Notes: generated by a model from the sequence alone, not told the origin. Shown: positions 46,116-55,706, numbered from the stretch's first letter. The stretch is DNA of 64,000 nucleotides from Candidatus Cloacimonetes bacterium HGW-Cloacimonetes-3 (GCA_002840645.1 PHBO01000008.1:34231-98230); one strand, 5' to 3'. Numbers and translations: made by a program.

Positions 46116-48847
46116 AACACATCGTGATTCTACTGCTTATCCTGCTCCCCATTATAGTTTTCGCATCTGATATCCGCGTAGATATCCCGCTGATTGCCCC
46201 CAATGGCGAAATAAACCAAAATAAACTCACTAAGCTTGGATACGGTGCTGTCTCCAGCCCCGGTAAGCTCCAGTTACCTGTGCAGAATGTGAACATCCTG
46301 TTACCACCTGAAGCCAAGATAGATAGCTGGAGCGTAAATATATCTGCTCCTCAATCCCTCAGCGGAAAAGCACCCGCACATAACGGTGGGTTCAGCAATG
46401 GCGATAAACTGCTTAGCATGCCAGAAAGCACCGGCAAACCTGCTTCATACACTTATCTGGGCTTACGCAAGTGGGGCGACCTGCGCTATGCAGCCTTTTC
46501 AGTGCTGCCTGCTTTCTGGGATGGAAATACCTGGCAGTGGAGCAACACCTGCTCCATAAGACTGCAATACAGCTCCAATGAAGAATCCGGTACTATCCCC
46601 TCCACCTTTACCGATAACACCTTCTTCGCCAATCCCCAAGACTTGCAAACATGGTACAGCCGTTCTACCCACCGTAATTATGACGTTTTAGTGATCGGCA
46701 CTCCAGCGCTGTATGCTGCCATGGACAGCTGGGTAAGCTTCCGCCAGTCGCAGGGACTTGTGATCAGCTTCACCGATATTGCCACCGCTTTAGCCCAGGG
46801 AATGGGCACCTCCGACGCAGAGAAGCTACGCTCCTACCTGATAAGCCAATACCAAGCGAATAATTTCACCTATCTGCTTTTATTGGGCGATTACGACACA
46901 GTGCCCGTAGCTTACCTTACTCCCGAACCTGAGGGCTGGGATTCAGTACCTTCAGACTTCTTTTATAGCGACCTCAGCAGCAATTGGGACAGCGATAACG
47001 ATGCTTTGTTGGGGGAATACTCCACCGGCTTTATGAACCAGGATTACGAAGTGGATTTCACTCCCGAAGTTTTCGTAGGCAGGATATCCACCAATATCGC
47101 CAGCCAAGTAACTGCAATCGCAAATCGCATAGTAAGTTATGAGCAGAGCACTGCCCCCTGGAAAGAAGCTAATCTGCTTCCGGCAGCCTTCCTGAACTAT
47201 GGCAACGAACCTGAAATTGGCATGCTCCCCACAGATGGTGCTGATTTCATGCAGTACGCTTATGATACCGCCCTATCAGGTCAGCTGAACTTCAGAATGT
47301 ACGAGCAAATGGGCGTGGTACCATCCTACTTATGTGAAATGCCTCTTTCTTCAGATAACTTCCGCACCTTGCTGGATAATTACAGCTGGGGCTTTATCAA
47401 CTGGAGCGCACATGGCAGCTCTTCCTCCTCTTCACGCAAGGTTTGGATAGAAGACAGCAATGAAGATGGTATCCCCGATTCGAACGAGATGTCATGGATG
47501 GGCTTGGTGAACCGTGGTAGCTTCGATAACCTCGCCAACACAGACGGCGCTATGATCTTCGCAGCTTCCTGCTATAATGGCTTAGTTGACGGCGATGAAC
47601 CAAGCTTGGCAGAATATGCCCTCATTAAAAAAGCCGTTGCAGTGCTTGCCGCCACCCGAACCGGCTGGTATAAAATTGGCTGGCAGAATCCCGGATGGGG
47701 CGGTCTTTCTTCCTTTAACTACCACTATCTGGAGAACTTCCGTCAAGCAGAAATGAGCGTTGGGGCTTCCTATGCCTATGCGAATCTGCTGCACACACGT
47801 TACTACCTCTTTGGCGATCCCATAGATTCCGACGGCATTATCTGGCCTGAGCTGCAAAATGTTTACACCTACATGCTATTCGGCGATCCCCTAATCGGCT
47901 ACACTCCCACTGCACCAATGCCACAGGGCGAAATCTTAGTTTGGGAACCCAACGGTCAGCAAGGCTTAGCTGTAGTAAACAGCCTTAGAGAGATTGCTGA
48001 TGTCAACGTCATATACACTGATAAACTAATTGATGATTACGATTACATAAACCAGTTCAAAGCCGTATTCTGCCTTTTTGGCTTCGGTGAAGCTAATTAC
48101 AATCTGGAAACCACTTCCTTTGAGCATAACCTGCTGAATTCTTATCTGGAAACCGGCGGCAAGCTGTATATTGAAGGAGATTTGAACTGGAGCCCGCTGG
48201 ATTCGCCCTTTTGGACAAAGCTTGGTGTGCACGCTCCCCTGGATAACTTTACTTTTATAGAAACTGTGCACCACCCCCTTAGTAACATCATTTGGCAGTA
48301 TGCGGATTACACTTACCCTACGCAGATTCTGTTTCCTTTTACAGAAACGGCTAACGTACTGTTTACCACCCAGAATATGGACCCTCCTGATGCCAATATC
48401 GGTATCTGGAATAGCAATGGTAATTACCGCACGATTGCTTCTTCCTTCTCGCTTGCACAGATAACTCCGCTTCGCAGTAACTTAGCAGATATGCTGGGGA
48501 TAATCTGCGATACATTGAATGTTTTTGTAAGCAGTCCTTCCGGTGCTGAGGATGAGAACCTGATCCCAAGTGCAATATCGCTTTCCAGCTTCCCCAACCC
48601 CAGCAGGAGCTTGGTTACATTCAGCTACTCCCTTCCCAAAGCGAATAAAGTGAGTATGGATATCTATAACCTTAAAGGGCAGAAGGTTAGAAGCTTGTCT
48701 GACGCTTATATGGATAAGGGAGAACACAGCTTAGTTTGGGATGGTAAAGATGCCTCAGGAAAGCAGTGTGCAAGCGGCATTTATCTTTATCATTTCCAGG
48801 CAGGGAAACACAAGCAAAGCGGTAAACAAGTCCTTATTCATAAATAG
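46112..48847 (+). CDS. Gingipain-type C25 cysteine protease with T9SS sorting domain
   Basis: A 911-residue secreted protease. After the signal peptide (1-19) and a propeptide-like region comes the C25 catalytic core: YLLLLGDYDTVPVAY (about 255-269), WSAHGSSS with the catalytic H434, and AASCYNG with the nucleophile C487. Then an Ig-like domain, a beta region and a C-terminal T9SS/FlgD domain (SLVTFSYSLPKANKVSMDIY, LVWDGKDASGKQC). Gingipain-like proteases degrade proteins extracellularly and rely on T9SS for secretion. Its ATG overlaps the AlkD-like stop (ATGA), an odd partnership. Confidence 0.88.
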   Translation: MKHIVILLLILLPIIVFASDIRVDIPLIAPNGEINQNKLTKLGYGAVSSPGKLQLPVQNVNILLPPEAKIDSWSVNISAPQSLSGKAPAHNGGFSNGDKLLSMPESTGKPASYTYLGLRKWGDLRYAAFSVLPAFWDGNTWQWSNTCSIRLQYSSNEESGTIPSTFTDNTFFANPQDLQTWYSRSTHRNYDVLVIGTPALYAAMDSWVSFRQSQGLVISFTDIATALAQGMGTSDAEKLRSYLISQYQANNFTYLLLLGDYDTVPVAYLTPEPEGWDSVPSDFFYSDLSSNWDSDNDALLGEYSTGFMNQDYEVDFTPEVFVGRISTNIASQVTAIANRIVSYEQSTAPWKEANLLPAAFLNYGNEPEIGMLPTDGADFMQYAYDTALSGQLNFRMYEQMGVVPSYLCEMPLSSDNFRTLLDNYSWGFINWSAHGSSSSSSRKVWIEDSNEDGIPDSNEMSWMGLVNRGSFDNLANTDGAMIFAASCYNGLVDGDEPSLAEYALIKKAVAVLAATRTGWYKIGWQNPGWGGLSSFNYHYLENFRQAEMSVGASYAYANLLHTRYYLFGDPIDSDGIIWPELQNVYTYMLFGDPLIGYTPTAPMPQGEILVWEPNGQQGLAVVNSLREIADVNVIYTDKLIDDYDYINQFKAVFCLFGFGEANYNLETTSFEHNLLNSYLETGGKLYIEGDLNWSPLDSPFWTKLGVHAPLDNFTFIETVHHPLSNIIWQYADYTYPTQILFPFTETANVLFTTQNMDPPDANIGIWNSNGNYRTIASSFSLAQITPLRSNLADMLGIICDTLNVFVSSPSGAEDENLIPSAISLSSFPNPSRSLVTFSYSLPKANKVSMDIYNLKGQKVRSLSDAYMDKGEHSLVWDGKDASGKQCASGIYLYHFQAGKHKQSGKQVLIHK

Positions 48848-48954
48848 TGCGGTATTCTCTAACGCATTTTACATCGTTACAATATAGATAGCAAGCACAA
48901 TTCGAGAGGCATGCATGTTTCTTAGATGTAAAAGTACATTGACAATTGATGTGG

Positions 48955-49464
48955 CTATATAATAGCTATATATGCAGGTAAGTCTTTTACGACCAGCCTG
49001 TATATTGCCTCTGCTCCCAGTTCTCCCCACGCATATGTTTCACATGAAACAATGGACTGAGCCATAAGAGCCGAGACTCCGCCCACACAAACCATATACA
49101 CTGCATGATGAGAAAGGATGGACTGCTTTACGGTGCTACTTCTTTCGCCTTTTCCAATCATTACTCTTAGTCCATGATCTATAAGTAGTGGCGTGTATCT
49201 ATCCATTCTCGTACTGGTGGTGGGGCCGATAGCTCCGCATACTTTACCTTCAGGCTTCGGGCTGGGTCCGCAATAGAACAAGCTTGTTTCAGATAAATCA
49301 AAAGGGAGAGGCTGTGCGGTTATCATTAATCTTTCCAGTCGCGCATGGGCTGCATCCCTGGCAGTGAAGATCTCTCCGCTAAGAAGCACCTTGTCGCCTA
49401 CACGCAGTAGAGCCTTGTCCGATGGTTTTAAGGGAAGTTCTATTCTATGAATTTGCATCATCAT
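48955..49464 (-). CDS. Class I fumarate hydratase, beta subunit (C-terminal domain)
   Basis: A 169-residue protein, the C-terminal half of the two-subunit iron-sulfur fumarase. Motifs: GDKVLLSGEIFTARDAAHARL (about 25-45), YCGPSPKPEGKVCGAIGPTTSTRMD (about 78-102) and GKGERS, which bind the substrate. The start is taken at 49464, where the alpha stop and this ATG overlap (TAATG). Tartrate dehydratase shares the same architecture, so fumarate is the likelier but not proven substrate. Confidence 0.88.
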   Translation of the reverse strand: MMMQIHRIELPLKPSDKALLRVGDKVLLSGEIFTARDAAHARLERLMITAQPLPFDLSETSLFYCGPSPKPEGKVCGAIGPTTSTRMDRYTPLLIDHGLRVMIGKGERSSTVKQSILSHHAVYMVCVGGVSALMAQSIVSCETYAWGELGAEAIYRLVVKDLPAYIAII

Positions 49465-50315
49465 TAAATGTCTATCGTTATATGCCGGTGAGAATGGCAC
49501 TGAATGTTTACAGCCACCGGTAGAGATGCGATATGGCAGGGTGCTTCTTTGATGCTTACCTTAAGCGCTGTGATGCTGCCTCCCATGCCTTGTGCACCTA
49601 TCATTGTCTCATTTACAGCCTTCAATATCTCTTTTTCCAGATTTGCATAGAGTTCATTAGGGTGTGTTTCGGTAAGCGGGGTGAAGAGAGCTTCCTTCGC
49701 TAACAAGGCACATTGCTCGAAGTTTCCCCCTATGCCCACGCCAATTATCAAGGGTGGGCAAGCCTTTGCACCCGCAAGCTGGACACTTTCTACCACAAAT
49801 TCGGTTATATCCGCTGGACTGGCACCGGGATTAAACATCTTTAGCCGGCTCATGTTTTCAGCTCCGCCGCCTTTTTGGGCAATGCGGATACGCAGCCCGT
49901 TTCCCTCTACAATCCTGATGTGTACGATTGCAGGGGAGTTATTGCCGCTGTTATCCCGGTTAAATAAGGGATCAGTGACTATAGATGCCCGTAGATAGTA
50001 CTTCTCTGTGCATATTTCAAGGGCATGGTTAATGATGCTCTCCAGCGGTTCTCCGTCTATTATTAGCTCATTGCCTGCTTCCGCAAAGACCACCAAGCTG
50101 CCCGTATCCTGGCATAAGGGAACAGAATTGCGCCCGGCAAGATCTACATTAGTAATAATGCTGTTCAATACGTCTTTGGTTAGAGGGCTGGTTTCCTGCA
50201 CATAAGCATGCTGCAAAGCGGGAAGAATATCAGGATCAGGATTAAAGGTGATATGCCCGATGGCTTCAACAAGCTTGCTTTCCACCTCAGAAGCGGAGAT
50301 AGTGCGTAGTTTCAC
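49464..50315 (-). CDS. Class I fumarate hydratase, alpha subunit (N-terminal, Fe-S)
   Basis: A 283-residue subunit carrying the [4Fe-4S] cluster that hydrates fumarate to malate. The three cysteine positions are visible: C68 in PLCQDTG, C186 in AKACPPL and one near 272 in NIQCH. GNNSPAIVHIRIV and QKGGGAENMS are further family motifs. Oxygen-sensitive fumarases of this type fit an anaerobe. Co-transcribed with the beta subunit, with a 1-base overlap; the upstream DUF58 gene ends 3 bp before its start. Confidence 0.93.
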   Translation of the reverse strand: MKLRTISASEVESKLVEAIGHITFNPDPDILPALQHAYVQETSPLTKDVLNSIITNVDLAGRNSVPLCQDTGSLVVFAEAGNELIIDGEPLESIINHALEICTEKYYLRASIVTDPLFNRDNSGNNSPAIVHIRIVEGNGLRIRIAQKGGGAENMSRLKMFNPGASPADITEFVVESVQLAGAKACPPLIIGVGIGGNFEQCALLAKEALFTPLTETHPNELYANLEKEILKAVNETMIGAQGMGGSITALKVSIKEAPCHIASLPVAVNIQCHSHRHITIDI

Positions 50316-50318
50316 GGT

Positions 50319-51197
50319 TTATCCACGTTTCCTTTTTATCAGGTACTTCAGCAACAGGTCTTCCAAAGGAGTGGCAGTGGATACAGGATTGTACTCTATC
50401 TGGTTCTTTTGGCACTCAGTTTTGAGGTATGCAGTGAAGCTCTGAATATTGGCGAGGTATTCCTTACGTATTTGCCAGGGAGAGACGGTAATCTTATCCC
50501 CTGTCTCACTATCCACAAATTCTGTTTCTCTTTTAAATTCAAAGCTTTCTTCCTGTGGATCCACAATGTGGAACACTAACACTTCATGATGTCTGGCACG
50601 GAAGTGTTTAAGCGCGGAAAGTATCTTATCGGGATCATCAAGCAGGTCGCTGATCAGCACTACCAGGCTTCTTTTGCGTATCAGTTCAGCAATCTGGTGT
50701 AAGGGAATCAATACATCTGTTTTATCTTCAGGCTGCAATTCCATCAGTCTGCCAAATATCTGTGAAGTATAGCTGCGAATGGCTTTGGGAGGGAGTGCGG
50801 AGGTAATTTTGGTGTTAAATGTATAGAGCCCGGCAGCATCCTTCTGGGAGATCATCAGCCAGGCAAGCGCACCTGTTAAACGTTTGGCATACTCTATCTT
50901 ACTGCTTTTCCCTGAAGCGTAGAACATGGATTTGCTGTGATCCAGCAAAATATAGCTGCGTAGGTTGGTTTCTTCTTCATAGCGTTTCACGTAGTAACGT
51001 TGTGTTTTTGCTAATACCTTCCAGTCCATATCTTTAAGCGGCTCACCCGGGTTATACTGACGGTGATCTGAAAACTCTGCACTGAAGCCATGGTAAGGGG
51101 ATTTGTGCAAGCCAACGAGGAAGCCTTCCACCACACTCTTGGCGGATAGCTGAAACTTGTTCAGCCGGATGAGTTCTTCTTCGCTTAAAAGGGGCAT
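50319..51197 (-). CDS. DUF58-family protein
   Basis: A 292-residue protein with the DUF58 signature SDHRQYNPGEPLKDMDWKVL (about 44-63) then RYYVKRYEEETN and a VWA-like domain beginning ILLDHSKSMFYASG, whose DxSxS motif would bind a metal. Such proteins are usually encoded beside MoxR ATPases and are linked to chaperone-type functions or envelope assembly, but no MoxR gene is nearby. The start overlaps the stop of the small membrane protein gene. Confidence 0.88.
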   Translation of the reverse strand: MPLLSEEELIRLNKFQLSAKSVVEGFLVGLHKSPYHGFSAEFSDHRQYNPGEPLKDMDWKVLAKTQRYYVKRYEEETNLRSYILLDHSKSMFYASGKSSKIEYAKRLTGALAWLMISQKDAAGLYTFNTKITSALPPKAIRSYTSQIFGRLMELQPEDKTDVLIPLHQIAELIRKRSLVVLISDLLDDPDKILSALKHFRARHHEVLVFHIVDPQEESFEFKRETEFVDSETGDKITVSPWQIRKEYLANIQSFTAYLKTECQKNQIEYNPVSTATPLEDLLLKYLIKRKRG

Positions 51198-51394
51198 TAT
51201 TCGTGCTTCTTAGGCTGATACAAGAGAGCAAAAGGAATAAGGAGTACGTAAACAGCTGCGAGTATCACGGGAGAGATTACAATCTCGTTCAGGGACATAA
51301 TAAAGTATCCAATTACAAGCAATATAGCGGCAAGCAACAGCAAGAGAAAGTTTATCTTACCCATGTGCAAGCGATCTTTGTTTTTCTGGCTCAT
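51197..51394 (-). CDS. Small two-helix membrane protein (DUF3098-like)
   Basis: A 65-residue protein with two hydrophobic helices (about 13-32 and 38-58) and a charged start and end. The pattern resembles DUF3098, small membrane proteins with no assigned role. Its stop overlaps the DUF58 start, so the two are made together. It is short but the ribosome site and overlap support a real gene. Confidence 0.6.
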   Translation of the reverse strand: MSQKNKDRLHMGKINFLLLLLAAILLVIGYFIMSLNEIVISPVILAAVYVLLIPFALLYQPKKHE

Positions 51395-51452
51395 TAGTTC
51401 TCCTATTTATATACGAAGTATTTTCTACATTATTTTGCGGAGGTCAATCCTG

Positions 51453-52241
51453 TCAAACAGAACCTGGGGAACTCCTCTGATGATAACAATCGCAGATTTG
51501 CGTATAAACGTCATTTGATAGCGTCTGGCGCGTTTTCCCTTCAAGTTCATATATCGGGTCTAAAAAATCTATTTCCGCGCTTAGAGAGTGCCCTAAGAGC
51601 TTCATAAAATGTGGAGCAAAAGTCATGTCTCCATACCAATAAACCAGATCACGGTTGAACTCGTCTATCGGCTTACCATCCAATGCTTTATAGCGAATGC
51701 AAATTGGCAGAACCGGGCAATCGGCTAACAAAGCAACCTTAAACAAGGACTTGCGGAACTCTTTTACCGTCTCTCCGTTGGTACTGGTACCTTCGGGAAA
51801 GAGCATAACTTTAAAACCTGCTTTGATGGTATTGGCAAACTTCTCAATTTCATCGGGGAGGGACACAAATTTCTTCCGGTCTGTAAAAAGGCAGCCGCCC
51901 AATCTGGTGATGCTGCCGAGAAATACATTTTTACCCATTTCCACAGAAGTGATAAACACGAAGTTTTCCAGCGATGCAAGGATAATGATATCGGTGTAGG
52001 AAACATGATTAGCCACGGCAAGATAGTTTTTGTCTGCCAGCTCTGCAAGTCTTTCCGGGTGCTTCATGCTTATTTTTATATTAAAAGCCTTCAGAAACCT
52101 GCGCCCAATGCGCGTAGTATTTTTTGCCAAACGGTGCCTCAGGGTTACCGGATTGCGGCTAAACAGCCGGATAAGATTGGCACTAAGAAAGAAATCGCCC
52201 ATCAGCATCAAGTGCCAAATGAAGAGTTTGATTCTTAGCAT
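51453..52241 (-). CDS. PlsC-family lysophospholipid acyltransferase, probable OlsA-type
   Basis: A 262-residue acyltransferase with a hydrophobic N-terminus, the HxxxxD motif (NHVSYTDI, H79 and D84) and FPEGTS at 148-153, which bind the acyl donor and phosphate-type acceptor. On its own it would be called a 1-acylglycerol-3-phosphate acyltransferase. The neighbour 13 bp upstream is OlsB-like, and OlsA in the ornithine-lipid pathway belongs to this same family, so it may add the second acyl chain to lyso-ornithine lipid instead. Confidence 0.8.
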   Translation of the reverse strand: MLRIKLFIWHLMLMGDFFLSANLIRLFSRNPVTLRHRLAKNTTRIGRRFLKAFNIKISMKHPERLAELADKNYLAVANHVSYTDIIILASLENFVFITSVEMGKNVFLGSITRLGGCLFTDRKKFVSLPDEIEKFANTIKAGFKVMLFPEGTSTNGETVKEFRKSLFKVALLADCPVLPICIRYKALDGKPIDEFNRDLVYWYGDMTFAPHFMKLLGHSLSAEIDFLDPIYELEGKTRQTLSNDVYTQICDCYHQRSSPGSV

Positions 52242-52254
52242 TATGTTTACCGGT

Positions 52255-53103
52255 TCACTCAGCTTTGTCTTTACGTATGTAAGCCCGGTTCATATCCTCC
52301 ACCTTCATCAGCGTAAGAAAATCTATGCATTTGAAGCTTTTATCCATAGCAGGTACGCCGCAAACTTTGGCACCCACCCGCAAATATGAGGCGAGCAACG
52401 AAGGTATCTTATCCTTCATCTCTCCGGGTTCTATATATATCTGGCTGTGGAGGGGATGCAAGCGGGAAAAGCGTTTGAACCCCGGTACTTTAAATTTATT
52501 TTTGGGGCGGACGCGATGGTATTCTGAAATATGCCCGTTTTGTTTCAGATACGCATATATCTGCCGGATTTCATCCTTGTCCATCGTCTTAATACTGGAG
52601 CATCCAAAGAGATAACTGCTTCCACTGGCGGCGATATACTCGCTGATCCCTTCCCAAAGCAAGGTAATGGTCACTCCGTTGCGGTGTTCCGGATGCACAC
52701 AGGCACGCCCCAACTCCAGCTTGGTGCCGGGTAGTTTTTTTATATGCTTCATGTGAAATTCGGTGGCTGTGTACCATTTTGTGGTATGCTCTGAGGATTG
52801 CAGCCGGTAGGTACCGATGATTTTATTGATGCGTTTATCTATGATAATCAGATGGTCGCAGTGTTTGTCGAACTTGTCTTTATCCAGCCCGGAGCGTTTC
52901 TTACGTTTCAGAAGTTCCAGCAGGAAGATGTCGTGACGCAGTTTCAGTGCTTCCCGCAATTCCTCGGTAGAATTGGCAGTTTTTACGATGAAGTTCTTTT
53001 TTTCTATGTAAATAGCTATATTAGCCTTAAAGTCTTTCATTCGGCTTTTTGTCCCTTTTTTAAAGGGGTTCCTGATCATCATCATCTGCTTTATCTCAGG
53101 CAT
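52255..53103 (-). CDS. OlsB-like GNAT acyltransferase (ornithine or other amino-acid lipid synthesis)
   Basis: A 282-residue acyltransferase of the GNAT-related OlsB family: AIYIEKKNFIVKTANSTEEL and ALKLRHDIFLLELL near residues 30-60, then KIIGTYRLQ (about 113-121) and ELGRACVHPEHRNGVTITLL (about 149-168), the acyl-donor binding core. OlsB N-acylates ornithine with a 3-hydroxyacyl chain from ACP. Together with the PlsC-type gene 13 bp downstream it could make a phosphate-free ornithine-type lipid. Which amino acid it uses cannot be told. Confidence 0.78.
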   Translation of the reverse strand: MPEIKQMMMIRNPFKKGTKSRMKDFKANIAIYIEKKNFIVKTANSTEELREALKLRHDIFLLELLKRKKRSGLDKDKFDKHCDHLIIIDKRINKIIGTYRLQSSEHTTKWYTATEFHMKHIKKLPGTKLELGRACVHPEHRNGVTITLLWEGISEYIAASGSSYLFGCSSIKTMDKDEIRQIYAYLKQNGHISEYHRVRPKNKFKVPGFKRFSRLHPLHSQIYIEPGEMKDKIPSLLASYLRVGAKVCGVPAMDKSFKCIDFLTLMKVEDMNRAYIRKDKAE

Positions 53104-53266
53104 TTATACTCCATTATCACGAGCTTTGCTTCTTTTTATCAAGCCTGTAGGAGGGTAATCATTTTGTCAAGCACAATGTGGGGTTTACCCTATATAGCAT
53201 CCAGCGTATATTTTTCCATCATGCTATCTCCTGTAAGTATAAATAATTATAGCGCGATGCTCCGAA

Positions 53267-54214
53267 TTACAATTTAGGTATTTTTGTCAGCTTGTCTTCC
53301 ACTTTCAGGGTTGTCTTGAAATGTAGCTTTGCCACTTCGCCCAGGCGGGGAAGCCCGTATTGCCGCGCAAACTCCACCGCTCTTGTTATCACAACGGAGG
53401 TAGCACCCAATGGAAAATCTATCTTGTAAAAACTACTCATGGCAGAAAAAGCTTCCAGGAATTGATAACGAGCGATTATGGATGCAGCCGCAACCGCCGG
53501 ATCTGCCTCCGCCTGGGTGCGCTCCACGCAAGGAACGGGGCACTTCTTTTCCTGCAACATCCGCCGCACTTTCTGCGAAAGGCTGAACTGATCTACCAGA
53601 ATCCCCTGCGCTAAGGGTTGTGTTTTTAGCAGGTTTTGGATGTTTGTACCGTGCAGCCAGGCAAGCAGGTCGTTCAGATTGCGGTTATCGCGCTTAAATG
53701 AGGCGATCAGATCATTATACTTGGCGGGCTTAAGCACAATGCAGGAGATGCGGCTTGGATAGCTTGAATAGAGTATTTTGGCGGTTTTAACGATATCCCC
53801 ATCTTTAAGCTGCTTACTGTCCCTTATCCCCAGCCGGGTAAAATGCTCTTTCAGGGTTTCATCATAGGCAAAGGCACAAACCACCGGGGCACCAAAATAA
53901 TCCCCTTTGCCACATTCATCCGCACCAATCCAGTTTGTCCATTGGTGAAAGCCCTTTGCTTCTGCTTTGGGGCTATAAATGCTATTGGTTAGCTCCGCCA
54001 ACAGCCCCTTCAGAGGGTTTGGCTCAGAGCCGCCGATAACCACGCTTATCCCCTTCTTATCGGAGTGATACAGGTTAAGCACTGCCCTATATTTGTCCTT
54101 GGTGAGCTTCATCTGCACCCCGTATGATATTTCCCGCTGGTCGGCGCAGATTATCCCGGCGCGCTGCAGTAAGGGATACAGATTAGCCAGATAGTGTTCC
54201 AGCTCTCTATGCAT
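53267..54214 (-). CDS. rnhC: Ribonuclease HIII
   Basis: RNase HIII removes RNA from RNA-DNA hybrids. The 315-residue protein has the N-terminal TBP-like domain (about 1-85, SYGVQMKLTKDKY and ISVVIGGSEPN) that marks RNase HIII, and the type 2 RNase H core with GADECGKGDYFG (acidic pair D98-E99 counted from this start), SKQLKDG, and EADPAVAAASIIARY. Start chosen at 54214, where it overlaps the folC stop by 8 bp. Confidence 0.93.
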   Translation of the reverse strand: MHRELEHYLANLYPLLQRAGIICADQREISYGVQMKLTKDKYRAVLNLYHSDKKGISVVIGGSEPNPLKGLLAELTNSIYSPKAEAKGFHQWTNWIGADECGKGDYFGAPVVCAFAYDETLKEHFTRLGIRDSKQLKDGDIVKTAKILYSSYPSRISCIVLKPAKYNDLIASFKRDNRNLNDLLAWLHGTNIQNLLKTQPLAQGILVDQFSLSQKVRRMLQEKKCPVPCVERTQAEADPAVAAASIIARYQFLEAFSAMSSFYKIDFPLGATSVVITRAVEFARQYGLPRLGEVAKLHFKTTLKVEDKLTKIPKL

Positions 54215-55487
54215 GGTTTTTATAGGCTTGCAGAACTTCGCCCACGGTGTAAAGTGAGCCACCTGCCACTAAGACATCTTCCGGCCCGCATTCCGATAAC
54301 GCAAGCTGCAAAGCATCTGCCACGCTGCCAGCCGTTTTGTACGGAACACCATACTTCGCCACCGCTTTCACTTGTGCTTCCACGGTTGCGGCACGGTCGG
54401 ACTGATTCTGAGCAATGTATATTGTATCTGCATTAGAGCAGAATAAGTGGATCATTTCGCTATAGTCCTTATCCCCAAGAATGGAGATCAGAAACCTTAG
54501 TTTGCGCCCCGGAAACATCTTGTGAAGTGTTCCGGTTAGGGCTGTAACGCCATGCACGTTATGTGCGCCATCCACAATAATTACGGGAGCGGTGGACAGC
54601 ACCTGCATGCGTCCCTGCCAGTTTATCTGCTGCAAAGCTTTGCGTATAGAGGTCTCGGAAGGGGCAATCCCCTGCTTTTGGGCATACAGGATGAAGGCGG
54701 TTAAGGCAGTGCTGAGGTTTATTGCCTGATGCTCGCCGATCAGATTGGCGCGCAAATCTTTATAGTTATACTCACCGAAGCTGTAGTCAAAGCTCATACC
54801 GGCAACCTCATCGCTGTTAACAGAGGCAAACCAATCACGATTATGGCGGTAAACAGGGACTTTCTTGGCATAAGCCACAGCCTCTATAACACTCCGGGGG
54901 GATTCTTCCATATCCCCAAGCACCAAAGGCACACCAGCCTTGATAATACCGGCTTTTTCCCCGGCTATTATCTCTAGGGTAGGCCCCAGGGTCTTCACAT
55001 GATCCAGCCCAATGTTGGTAATCACCGCTACATCCGGAGTAAACAGGTTTGTAGCATCCAGCCTGCCCCCCAGCCCCACTTCTATCACCGCTGTCTGCAC
55101 GCGTCTTTCCACGAAGGAGCTAAACGCTATGGCAGTAGTGATTTCGAAGAAGGAAGCATCCCATTTCTCAAACAGCTCTTCATAGTGATGGAAAGCCTTC
55201 AGTATGGTTTCAAAGGGTAATTCTTCCCCCATGATGCGGAAGCGTTCCGTGTAGTTTATCAGGTGCGGAGAAGTGTTCATAGCCGTGCTAAGCCCATGCG
55301 CCAAACAGAGGGCTTCCAGGGTGGCGCATACGCTGCCCTTGCCGTTGGTTCCGCCCACATGAAAGCCGGATAATACCTGCTCGGGATTACCCATGTCGGC
55401 TAACAATCCCGTCATGCGGGACAGCTCCAGCTTCACATTGCCGGAGTACTTTTTGTATATATGTTCGAGAAATTCCTGATACTGCAT
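54207..55487 (-). CDS. folC: Folylpolyglutamate/dihydrofolate synthase
   Basis: FolC adds glutamate to folates and, in many bacteria, also to dihydropteroate. The 426-residue Mur-ligase-like protein has the P-loop GGTNGKGSV at 45-53, the SPHLINYTERFRI segment, and VIIVDGAHNVHG near 303, with the Omega-loop region typical of the family. No other folate gene is beside it. It overlaps rnhC at its end and follows a repeat-rich spacer. Confidence 0.95.
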   Translation of the reverse strand: MQYQEFLEHIYKKYSGNVKLELSRMTGLLADMGNPEQVLSGFHVGGTNGKGSVCATLEALCLAHGLSTAMNTSPHLINYTERFRIMGEELPFETILKAFHHYEELFEKWDASFFEITTAIAFSSFVERRVQTAVIEVGLGGRLDATNLFTPDVAVITNIGLDHVKTLGPTLEIIAGEKAGIIKAGVPLVLGDMEESPRSVIEAVAYAKKVPVYRHNRDWFASVNSDEVAGMSFDYSFGEYNYKDLRANLIGEHQAINLSTALTAFILYAQKQGIAPSETSIRKALQQINWQGRMQVLSTAPVIIVDGAHNVHGVTALTGTLHKMFPGRKLRFLISILGDKDYSEMIHLFCSNADTIYIAQNQSDRAATVEAQVKAVAKYGVPYKTAGSVADALQLALSECGPEDVLVAGGSLYTVGEVLQAYKNHA

Positions 55488-55502
55488 AAATCCTGCTTAT
55501 TT

Positions 55503-55534
55503 GGTTAATAGTTTAACGGGTTAACTGGTTAATG
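55503..55534. repeat. 8-bp-period array (GGTTAACT-type, first block)
   Basis: Four octamers GGTTAATA, GTTTAACG, GGTTAACT, GGTTAATG followed by CCCC. The same unit recurs at 55651 and its complement at 55707. Confidence 0.7.
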
Positions 55535-55650
55535 CCCCAGTATCCAATCGGTGATTCCCGAGTTTCGCTTCCAGCAATGAAAACCCGGCTTGAAGTCCAT
55601 GAACTCCAAACCGGCTTATAAGCTAAAGTCCAAACAACGTCCGGATTGAT

Positions 55651-55690
55651 AGGTTAACAGGTTAATGGGTTAATCCCCATACTAATCCCC
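55651..55690. repeat. 8-bp-period array (AGGTTAAC-type, second block)
   Basis: Units AGGTTAAC, AGGTTAAT, GGGTTAAT, CCCCATAC, TAATCCCC: the first three in the GGTTAA series, the last two in C-rich complement style, consistent with a folded-back structure. Confidence 0.65.
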
Positions 55691-55706
55691 TGCAACCAAT
55701 CTCCCA

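Noticed and set aside
48939..48963. TTGACA followed by TATAAT on the plus strand
   Set aside because: The spacer is only 13 bp, and there is no plus-strand gene downstream.
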